Source of the DNA: Bacteroidota bacterium
GTDB taxonomy: Bacteria; Bacteroidota; Bacteroidia; B-17B0; Aurantibacillaceae
DNA: 64,000 nt
Direction: 5' to 3'
Assembly (NCBI GenBank): GCA_947450025.1
Contig: CANFTW010000007.1
Location: 1-64,000, forward strand
Shown: positions 18,506-25,323 of the stretch, in pieces
Layout: every line of letters begins with the position of its first letter
How positions within the stretch are numbered: the first letter of the stretch is position 1
The notes under the pieces: generated by a model
Databases searched by the model: none
Seen by the model: the letters and a program-made list of their open reading frames with translations, nothing else
What the model was told of the DNA's origin: nothing
Position numbers and translations under genes: made by a program

Positions 18506-19732
18506 GTGAAATTACTCATCTTAACACAATATTTTCCTCCAGAGGTTGGGGCTCCTCAAAATCGTTTATTTGAGTTGGCAGTTCGACTAAAAAAACTTGG
18601 AGTAGATGTATCAGTGTTAACCGCAATGCCAAATTATCCTCAAATGAAAATTTATGATGGGTATCAAGGTAAAGATTATCTCTATGAGGAAATAGAAGGG
18701 ATACCCGTTCATAGATCTTCTATTTATTTGCCAAAAAGTAAATCCATTATACAGCGTTTATTAAATTATTTTTCGTTTGTTTATTCATCTGCCAAGGTAG
18801 GCCGTTCTAAAATTGGACCTATTGATGTGATTATGTGCGAATCACCTCCTTTGTTTTTAGGGTATTCAGCATTGTATTTAAAAAGAAAGAAGAACGCTAA
18901 ATTGATATTTAACGTATCTGATTTATGGCCAGAAAGCGCTGAAAAATTAGGAGTGGTGACAAATAAGTGGATGCTTAAATTGGCCTACCACCTAGAGGCT
19001 AAATTATATCGTCAGTCAGTTTTAGTTACTGGTCAAACTCAAGGTATATGTAAAAATATAAATGAGCGTTTCTCAAATGTGAAAACCTTTTGGTTGCCAA
19101 ATGGCGTAGATGTATCCTATTATAATCCTTCCGCGGTTTCAGGAAATTGGAGAACGGATCATGGTTTTAAAGAACAAGATATTTTATTTTTATATGCTGG
19201 AATTATTGGCTTAGCGCAAGGCTTAGAAATTATTTTATCAGCGGCTGATAAGGTTAAAGGGCATGAATTGATCAAATTTATTTTTGTAGGTAGTGGACCC
19301 GAAAAAGAAAAATTACAAGCTATTCAAAAAGAAAAACAACTAACGAATGTTTATTTTTTTGATGCGGTTTCTAAAACGCAGATGCCTCAAATTGTTCAGG
19401 CAAGCGACGTCTCTATTATTCCGTTAAGAAAATTAGAATTATTTTTAGGCGCCATACCTTCAAAAATATTTGAAAACTTGGCGATGCAAAAAGCGGTCAT
19501 ATTAGCCGTTGATGGCGAAGCTCGGGAACTATTTGTTAATCAAGGGAAATGTGCGTTATACTCGGAACCGGAAAATGTAGAAGATTTAGTGGAAAATGTG
19601 TTATTGTTAGCTCATGATAAGTCTTTAAGAAAACAATTAGGAGAAAGAGGCAGAATCTATGTAGGTGAGAGTTTTAATAGAAATGTCATTGCTCAAAAAT
19701 TCAATGAGGTATTAAACACGCATGCTGGATAA
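18506..19732 (+). CDS. Family 4 glycosyltransferase, WbuB/WcaI-like
   Basis: A 408-residue GT-B enzyme starting MKLLILTQYFPPEVGAPQNR, the typical opening of WbuB/WcaI transferases (L-FucNAc or colanic acid). Later motifs include VSDLWPESAEKLGVV, FVGSGPEKEKLQ, and IPSKIFENLAMQKAVI near the donor site. It uses a GTG start and overlaps the following gene by 11 bases. FucNAc transfer is only suggested by family resemblance. Confidence 0.9.
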   Translation: MKLLILTQYFPPEVGAPQNRLFELAVRLKKLGVDVSVLTAMPNYPQMKIYDGYQGKDYLYEEIEGIPVHRSSIYLPKSKSIIQRLLNYFSFVYSSAKVGRSKIGPIDVIMCESPPLFLGYSALYLKRKKNAKLIFNVSDLWPESAEKLGVVTNKWMLKLAYHLEAKLYRQSVLVTGQTQGICKNINERFSNVKTFWLPNGVDVSYYNPSAVSGNWRTDHGFKEQDILFLYAGIIGLAQGLEIILSAADKVKGHELIKFIFVGSGPEKEKLQAIQKEKQLTNVYFFDAVSKTQMPQIVQASDVSIIPLRKLELFLGAIPSKIFENLAMQKAVILAVDGEARELFVNQGKCALYSEPENVEDLVENVLLLAHDKSLRKQLGERGRIYVGESFNRNVIAQKFNEVLNTHAG

Positions 19733-20954
19733 ATTAAAAAAAATATATCATTTACAAGGTTATCAATTACCGTTGATGATTGCATTTTTATTGCCTTTTG
19801 GAATTAACTATGCTATTTTTATTTTAGCATGGGCTCTTTGCTTCTTTCTCTTGGGTGATGTTAAAAAGGGCATGAGTCAATTTATGAAGAACAAATGGGC
19901 ATATGTTTTAATTCTGTTTTTTATCATTCATGCGGTAGGTTATTTCTTTTCTGGTAATAAAGCAGGCGCATTAAATGCGATTGAGATAAAATTAAGTTTT
20001 TTAGCTTTTCCTATCTTAATATTTTCCTCCCAGTATTCAGAGGTTCAAATCAAGAAAATAGTAATTTCATTTGTAACCGGTTGCATTTTAACTTCAGTTA
20101 TTTGTGTTTTTAGAGCATTTTATAATTATTGGATATTAAACACTAGTGGCTTTTTTTATACCGAGTTTAGTGTTTTTATGCATCCAAGTTATTTTGTCAT
20201 GTATTTAATATTTGCTCAGCTAATCGTTTTACTTTTTTATCCAAAATGGCTTTCACATTTATCCAATTTGAACATAAAAATTGGATTTATGTCCATCATT
20301 TTTTTAGTCGCTATTTTTTTATGTTCCTCTAAAATGGGTTTAATCACAGCGTTTTTATTGCTGCCAACGACATTTGTTGTTCTTTTATACAAAAATGGTT
20401 ACAAAAAAATAATTATAGGTTTATTGATAGGTTTAATGGGGGCGATAGCTATTGCTTATAAATTATTTCCAACGCCATTTGAGAGAATTAAAATGGCCGT
20501 TAAAGTGTCCTCATCTTCCCAGTCGATTGATAAAACAGATGCAGAGAGTACTGCTGTTAGAATATTAATTTGGAAAGAATCTGTAAAATTAATTAAACAA
20601 CAGATAATTTTTGGAACAACTCCAGGTGATACAGATGACGATTTGGTAGCGGCATATCAAAAGGAGGGATTGTCGGGAGCCTTAAAAAAACGATTAAACG
20701 CTCATAATCAATTTTTACAAACTTTTATAGGTACAGGGATTATTGGGTTTTTATTATTGGTATTGTTAACCTTTGGGGGATTGGTTTATGGTTTTGTGAC
20801 AAAAAATTACCTGCTCATGTTATTTAGTTGTTTAATTATTTTTAATTTTTTAGTTGAATCGATGCTTCAAGCTCAGGCAGGATTTATTTTCTTTGTATTT
20901 TTCTTTTGTCTTTTAACCCAATATCATTTTCATAAACTTAGTAAAACAGTATGA
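19722..20954 (+). CDS. O-antigen ligase/polymerase family membrane protein (Wzy_C-like)
   Basis: A 410-residue protein with about ten to twelve hydrophobic segments and a large periplasmic loop between residues about 245 and 335, containing RILIWKESVKLI and LNAHNQFLQTFIGTGIIG. The H-x-Q-F-L-Q motif is diagnostic of the ligase/polymerase superfamily. In an ABC-exported pathway the chain is completed in the cytoplasm, so a ligase role (WaaL-like) is more likely than a polymerase role, but the sequence alone cannot separate them. Overlaps both flanking genes. Confidence 0.8.
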   Translation: MLDKLKKIYHLQGYQLPLMIAFLLPFGINYAIFILAWALCFFLLGDVKKGMSQFMKNKWAYVLILFFIIHAVGYFFSGNKAGALNAIEIKLSFLAFPILIFSSQYSEVQIKKIVISFVTGCILTSVICVFRAFYNYWILNTSGFFYTEFSVFMHPSYFVMYLIFAQLIVLLFYPKWLSHLSNLNIKIGFMSIIFLVAIFLCSSKMGLITAFLLLPTTFVVLLYKNGYKKIIIGLLIGLMGAIAIAYKLFPTPFERIKMAVKVSSSSQSIDKTDAESTAVRILIWKESVKLIKQQIIFGTTPGDTDDDLVAAYQKEGLSGALKKRLNAHNQFLQTFIGTGIIGFLLLVLLTFGGLVYGFVTKNYLLMLFSCLIIFNFLVESMLQAQAGFIFFVFFFCLLTQYHFHKLSKTV

Positions 20955-22162
20955 TTCCTTTTTCTCCTCCACGTATAGATGATAAAATAATCGCTGAAGT
21001 TACCGCAGCATTAAAGTCAGGTTGGATTACAACAGGGCCTCGCACAAAAGATTTCGAAAAAAAACTAACGGCATATTGTGGTAATAAATCTACATTATGC
21101 TTAAACTCAGCAACGGCTGGGTTAGAAATTATGTTGCGTTGGTTTGGAGTAGGTGAGGGCGATGAAGTGATTTTACCAGCTTATACGTATTCTGCAACAG
21201 CTAATGTGGTCATTCATTGTGGCGCAAAACCTGTTTTTGTGGATGTGAATGCAGATGATTTTAATATCAATGTGTCTAATATAGAAAAAGCTATTAATGA
21301 ACGAACAAAAGTGATTATGCCAGTTGATTTTGCTGGTTTTCCTTGCGATTATGATGAAATTAATAGCTTGGCAGTTATTTATAAATCTATTTTTAAGCCT
21401 CAACATAAGAATCAAGAATTACTTGGACGTATCATGATTTTATCAGATTCAGCCCATTCATTTGGGGCTAATTATAAAGGTAAAAAATGTGGAGCTTTAG
21501 CCGACGTGTCTGTATTTTCATTTCATGCGGTAAAGAATTTAACAACAGCCGAAGGTGGCGCTGTGGCTTTAAATTTCCCTGAGCCGTTTGATAATACAGA
21601 GCTATATAACTATTTATGTATGTATACTTTACATGGGCAAAATAAAGATGCTTTAGCAAAGACTCAAAAAGGAAATTGGAAATATGATATTGTGGAAGCG
21701 GGTTACAAATGTAACATGACAGACATGTCCGCCGCCATTGGTTTGGTAGAGTTAGAGCGTTACGATAACGATACACAACTTAAACGAAAACAAATTTTTG
21801 ATACCTATCAAGCTGCATTTTCAAAAGATGAGCGTTTCCAAGTCCCTGTTTATCATACTGATTCAAAGGTGGGATGTTATCATTTATATCCTTTAAGAAT
21901 TAAAGGAATTACTGAAGAACAGCGCGATGCCATCATGAAAGAAATTTTTGATTGTGATGTATCAGTTAATGTTCATTTTATTCCTGTGCCAGCCATGACG
22001 TTTTATAAGAACCTTGGTTATGATTTAAAAAATTATCCAGTGACTTATGATAATTTTAGCCGAGAAATTTCATTACCAGTTTTTTATAATTTAACTCAAG
22101 AGCAAACTCAAACAGTTATTCATGCAGTGGTTTCTTCTGTAGATAAGATTCTTAATCAATAA
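20951..22162 (+). CDS. DegT/DnrJ/EryC1/StrS-family sugar aminotransferase
   Basis: A 403-residue PLP enzyme distinct from the one at 8202-9287. Motifs: LKSGWITTGPRTKDFE, LNSATAGLEIMLRW, SDSAHSFGANYKG and PLP lysine in FHAVKNLTTAEGGAVAL. The YNMTD-like region reads YKCNMTDMSAAIGLVEL. An insertion of about 20 residues lies around residues 140-160. Its position before a PglC-like transferase suggests that it makes a 4-amino sugar nucleotide for the first sugar of the repeat, in the manner of PglE. Start overlaps the membrane protein gene by 4 bases. Confidence 0.9.
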   Translation: MIPFSPPRIDDKIIAEVTAALKSGWITTGPRTKDFEKKLTAYCGNKSTLCLNSATAGLEIMLRWFGVGEGDEVILPAYTYSATANVVIHCGAKPVFVDVNADDFNINVSNIEKAINERTKVIMPVDFAGFPCDYDEINSLAVIYKSIFKPQHKNQELLGRIMILSDSAHSFGANYKGKKCGALADVSVFSFHAVKNLTTAEGGAVALNFPEPFDNTELYNYLCMYTLHGQNKDALAKTQKGNWKYDIVEAGYKCNMTDMSAAIGLVELERYDNDTQLKRKQIFDTYQAAFSKDERFQVPVYHTDSKVGCYHLYPLRIKGITEEQRDAIMKEIFDCDVSVNVHFIPVPAMTFYKNLGYDLKNYPVTYDNFSREISLPVFYNLTQEQTQTVIHAVVSSVDKILNQ

Positions 22163-22223
22163 ATATCATTGTTTTTGCGATGTATCATAGGATAATCGAG
22201 GTTAATGTCATTAAAGCCTAATG

Positions 22224-22243
22224 ATCATTTTTGTATATTTGTT
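22224..22243 (+). promoter_or_regulatory. Promoter-like element, second of two identical copies
   Basis: Identical over 20 bases to 13135-13154, with -7 box TATATTTG at 22234-22241. Here the leader to the TTG start at 22258 would be about 11 bases. Confidence 0.45.
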
Positions 22244-22257
22244 GAATAGTTTATACT

Positions 22258-22848
22258 TTGTTAAAACGATTATTTGACATAATTGCTTCGCTGTTTGGTA
22301 TTATTCTCCTATTACCATTGTTTTTGATAATAGGAATCGGAATGATGTTGACTTGTGGTTTCCCATTATTTTATTTACAAGTAAGAGTAGGAAAAAATAA
22401 TCAGGATTTTAAAGTCTTTAAATTTAGAACGATGCATTTGGATGCTGACAAAAAAGGACTCCTAACAGTAGGAGGGAGAGATCCTCGTGTGACATCGATT
22501 GGCTATTATTTAAGAAAATATAAGCTAGATGAACTTCCTCAATTATTTAACGTTCTGATAGGTGATATGAGTTTAGTGGGACCGCGACCAGAAGTTAGAA
22601 AATATGTTGATTTGTATTCTGAGGAACAAAAACAAGTTTTAACGATTAAGCCTGGTATTACAGATTATGCCTCAGTAGAATATATTAAAGAGAATGAGCT
22701 TTTATCAAAATCTCAAAATCCAGAGCAAACCTACATCCAGGAGATTATGCCAGCTAAATTAGCTTTAAATGCTAAATACATTAAGCAGCAAGGTATTGTA
22801 GTAGATGTGAAGATCATTTTTAATACCATTTTCAAAATATTGAAATAG
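22258..22848 (+). CDS. Phosphoglycosyl transferase, PglC/WcaJ C-terminal type
   Basis: Starts repeat-unit synthesis by moving a sugar phosphate to undecaprenyl phosphate. The 196-residue monotopic form has one N-terminal re-entrant hydrophobic helix (about 6-32), KFRTMH (55-60), the catalytic Asp-Glu pair in KLDELPQ (91-92), then GDMSLVGPRPE and KPGITDYASV. Length equals PglC-type enzymes, without the N-terminal membrane domain of WcaJ. TTG start. With the upstream aminotransferase this suggests an amino sugar at the reducing end. Confidence 0.93.
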   Translation: MLKRLFDIIASLFGIILLLPLFLIIGIGMMLTCGFPLFYLQVRVGKNNQDFKVFKFRTMHLDADKKGLLTVGGRDPRVTSIGYYLRKYKLDELPQLFNVLIGDMSLVGPRPEVRKYVDLYSEEQKQVLTIKPGITDYASVEYIKENELLSKSQNPEQTYIQEIMPAKLALNAKYIKQQGIVVDVKIIFNTIFKILK

Positions 22849-22875
22849 AATGGAGTAGAAACTACCCATTTCTTT
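22849..22875 (+). terminator. Probable terminator of the O-antigen-like locus
   Basis: AATGG plus GTAG (22849-22858, one bulged A) pairs with CTAC plus CCATT (22862-22870) around AAA and is followed by a short T-rich stretch. It lies directly after the stop of the phosphoglycosyl transferase gene. Confidence 0.45.
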
Positions 22876-22963
22876 AATAAAATTTAATAAGTTGTAAGCC
22901 TGAAGATGACCGTTCTTTTGGCTTTAATTTTTATATTTACCTACTATAATTTTTTTTAAAAAT

Positions 22964-23617
22964 ATGAAAAACCTTTCTCTTATTATTAATGGCGTACTAG
23001 TGATTGCAGTAGCTATTTTATTTTATCAAGTAAACTCTTTAAAACATCAAGGAGTGGCGGTTGAATCTGCTTCTGAATCATCTGTGAAAGATTCAGCTCA
23101 TAAAAAACCAGTGATTAATGAGATTGGCCCAACTGAATTGGCTGATGCGAAAATAGCCTTTGTGAATATTGATTCTATTAATTCTCAATACTTATACTTG
23201 GCTGATTATTCTAAGAAAATGAAAGGACAAGTATTGTCTATCGAAAATCAAATAGAAAGTTTAACCGCATCTTTTCAAGCAGAATATGAAGCTTATCAGC
23301 AATCAGCTCAAGCTGGTATTGCACCTCAAGGCGAAATGCTTAAAGCAGAAGAAAGTTTAAAACGTAAAGACCAAGAAATAAAGAATAAGCAGTTGCAATT
23401 ACAAAATTTACAGTACGACCAACAAGATAAAGTATTTGAATTGAATGCAAAATTGCAGCAAGTGGTTGATCAATATAATAACGGTAGATTTGATTATGTG
23501 ATGTCTTATTCTGAAACATTACCTATCCTAACATTTAAAAACAAAAAATTAGATATTAGTAAGGATATTATTAAGATTTTAAATGATGAATATTCAAATT
23601 TTAAAAAGAAAAAATAA
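22964..23617 (+). CDS. OmpH/Skp family protein
   Basis: The 217-residue protein has an N-terminal membrane anchor or signal (about 5-25), then a linker, the OmpH opening KIAFVNIDSINSQY and a long charged Gln-rich coiled coil (about 80-170). Skp-like chaperones hold unfolded outer membrane proteins in the periplasm. The uncleaved-looking N-terminus and the absence of a bam gene next door make its exact role uncertain. Its stop overlaps the ATG of the next gene. Confidence 0.75.
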   Translation: MKNLSLIINGVLVIAVAILFYQVNSLKHQGVAVESASESSVKDSAHKKPVINEIGPTELADAKIAFVNIDSINSQYLYLADYSKKMKGQVLSIENQIESLTASFQAEYEAYQQSAQAGIAPQGEMLKAEESLKRKDQEIKNKQLQLQNLQYDQQDKVFELNAKLQQVVDQYNNGRFDYVMSYSETLPILTFKNKKLDISKDIIKILNDEYSNFKKKK

Positions 23618-24018
23618 TGGAAGATAGAAAAGCTTTATTATCTAAAATCATGCATGTTCATCATTTCCATGAAACCTTTCAAATTGGAAATGCAGATATG
23701 CCTACTTTAATTGATGAACGTGATTATACGCTTCGTTTTAATTTGATTAAAGAAGAAAATGAAGAATATTTAGACGCTTGTAAAAATGGTGATATAATTG
23801 AAATAGCAGATGCTTTAGGCGATCAATTATATATATTATTTGGAACAATCTTAAAACATGGGTTACAGCATAAAATTGAAGAAGTATTTGATGAAATACA
23901 ACGCAGTAATATGAGTAAATTAGATGAACAAGGTCAGCCTATTTTTAGAGAAGATGGTAAGATTTTGAAAAGCAATTTATATTTCCGTCCAAATATTAAA
24001 GATATTTTAGAAAAATAG
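23617..24018 (+). CDS. MazG/HisE-like NTP pyrophosphohydrolase
   Basis: A 133-residue all-alpha protein with the metal-binding signature EENEEY (47-52) and EIADALGDQLY (62-72), the E-E-x-x-E plus E-x-x-D pattern of the MazG/PRA-PH superfamily. Such enzymes cleave nucleoside triphosphates or related nucleotides to monophosphate and pyrophosphate. The C-terminal 30 residues include SNMSKLDEQGQPIFREDGKI, typical of the single-domain bacterial subgroup. Translationally coupled to the OmpH-like gene, though a functional link is not evident. Confidence 0.85.
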   Translation: MEDRKALLSKIMHVHHFHETFQIGNADMPTLIDERDYTLRFNLIKEENEEYLDACKNGDIIEIADALGDQLYILFGTILKHGLQHKIEEVFDEIQRSNMSKLDEQGQPIFREDGKILKSNLYFRPNIKDILEK

Positions 24019-24022
24019 TAAT

Positions 24023-24415
24023 GTGTTTACATTAGAACAAATTAAATCGGCTCATTCAAAAGTAAAAAGTGGCGCTGATTTTCCAAACTATATTCAAGAT
24101 TTAATAAACTTAGGCATAAAAAGTTATCATACTTATGTGAGTGATGGTCATGAATAATATTTTGGTAAAGATGATGAGCATATTCAATCAGAAGCTAACT
24201 ATCCTGTTTTAACTATTTCTCAAAAGAGTGATCTATTTACTTTTGTCAATCGTCTTAAAATTCACCAACAGGGCCAAACAGATTACTTTACTTTTTGTAA
24301 GGATGCCGCTCAATCTGGTGTTGAAAAATTGGTGGTTGATATGCAAAAAATGACTTGCACCTATTATGATTTTTTAGGAAACAATCTCTTGGAAGAAAAA
24401 ATTCCTACACAATAG
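24023..24415 (+). pseudogene. DUF1398 family gene interrupted by an in-frame stop
   Basis: From the GTG at 24023 the frame reads VFTLEQIKSAHSKVK and up to VSDGHE, then meets TAA at 24155-24157, and continues in the same frame as YFGKDDEHI, LKIHQQGQTDYFTFCKDAA and KMTCTYYDFLG to TAG at 24413-24415. The conserved blocks H-Q-x-G-Q-T-D-Y and T-C-x-Y-Y match DUF1398 proteins and the total of about 130 codons equals the family length. A single C-to-T change from CAA would explain the stop. No frameshift is needed. Either a recent pseudogene or a sequencing error. Confidence 0.8.
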
Positions 24416-24422
24416 TTATGTC

Positions 24423-24444
24423 GGTTCGAGCGCAGGCGAGAACC
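24423..24444. repeat. REP-like palindrome
   Basis: A short hairpin with arms GGTTC and GAACC around GAGCGCAGGCGA-type sequence. It resembles the TTCGAGCGCAGTCGAGAA repeat scattered in Bacteroidota genomes. It directly follows the DUF1398 pseudogene. Confidence 0.55.
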
Positions 24445-24542
24445 AAGTAATTAATAAAGAAGCTTTCATTCATTCAAATTGGAAGAAAATAGTTGAAGAG
24501 TTAAAATCTAAAAATTTAACCTCACATACCAACACTTATTAA
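24445..24542 (+). pseudogene. Possible coding remnant
   Basis: An open stretch without a start codon encodes NKEAFIHSNWKKIVEEL and ends at TAA 24540-24542. Its composition looks coding but no family was recognised. It lies between a REP-like palindrome and the end of the convergent methyltransferase gene, so it is probably gene debris. Confidence 0.3.
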
Positions 24543-24568
24543 CTTCGCTCTAAGTGACAAGTTATTCA

Positions 24569-25270
24569 TTAGGATTTTATTGTATAAATAATCCCTTCGA
24601 CATACCGTTTGTTTTTTTCTGTGTAAAATACCTCAAAACCATTTTTCTCAAAAATAGCTTTGTATTTAGGATTAAGATAAATACAGTAAATTGTTCTTTG
24701 GTTTGTTTTTACACTTTCTTTAATATGATCAATCACTTTTTGCAGAATCTCTTCTCCAAAGGGATTAAAAAAGTAAAAGACTTCAGCATTGCTAGGGATA
24801 TGGTATTGAGTAGCATCTTCAAATAAAAATTGGATGGTGCTATGTTGGTTTTTCTTTTTATAATTAGCATGGTTATCATTAGCAACCTCTATTAATTCCT
24901 TAGCAATATCAACGCCAACTAGGTTCGTAAAACCACACTGTTCAGCTACAAATAGGGCGCGACCTTTTCCACAACCGAAGTCAATGAGTGGAAATGCCTT
25001 AGTTTTAGATGGTAATTGATTAAAAATCGAATATAAGATATAGTAACTAGCGCCTTGATAATGATGGTTTTGATCAGAATTTTCTCCAGCAAGGGTTAAT
25101 TTTTGTAGGTTAACAATGCTGTGAGTATGAATACCTAGCTGTTTTTCAAACTTGCTTTCGTACGTTAGTAAGTTAAATGTATTGCGCGCACCCCTATAAT
25201 AGAGTGATCTGAAAAAGTAATAGATGTATTGAAAAAATTTCATTAGCTCAAATGTAATATCTTGTATCAT
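24569..25270 (-). CDS. Class I SAM-dependent methyltransferase
   Basis: The SAM-binding motif I is FPLIDFGCGKGRALFVAEQ, followed by VGVDIAKELIEVAN and FLFEDATQYHIP; FYFFNPFGEEIL occupies the motif IV position. The N-terminus before the core holds a hydrophobic aromatic segment (FFQYIYYFFRSLYY). The start chosen gives 233 residues; an upstream in-frame ATG at 25312 would add 14 and lie 11 bp from the divergent rel gene. Substrate unknown. Confidence 0.8.
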   Translation of the reverse strand: MIQDITFELMKFFQYIYYFFRSLYYRGARNTFNLLTYESKFEKQLGIHTHSIVNLQKLTLAGENSDQNHHYQGASYYILYSIFNQLPSKTKAFPLIDFGCGKGRALFVAEQCGFTNLVGVDIAKELIEVANDNHANYKKKNQHSTIQFLFEDATQYHIPSNAEVFYFFNPFGEEILQKVIDHIKESVKTNQRTIYCIYLNPKYKAIFEKNGFEVFYTEKNKRYVEGIIYTIKS

Positions 25271-25323
25271 ACTATTGATAGTTTTGATAAAAAAAATTAC
25301 CTTCATACACACAAAACGTACTT

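Noticed and set aside
24155-24157. Possible recoding of TAA as glutamine
   Set aside because: Other genes in the window end cleanly at TAA, so a single nonsense mutation or sequencing error is simpler.
24023-24415. Prophage remnant suggested by the phage-envelope-type naming of DUF1398 relatives
   Set aside because: No phage structural, integrase or lysis gene lies nearby and the family is widespread on bacterial chromosomes.
24417-24440. A YVGSSAGE reading that resembles the active-site serine of S51 peptidases
   Set aside because: The GSSAGE part is just the translation of the REP-like palindrome at 24423-24444; no other peptidase motif is present.
24423-24444. GGTTCGA sequence that looks like a tRNA T-arm
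   Set aside because: No acceptor, D or anticodon arm can be folded around it.
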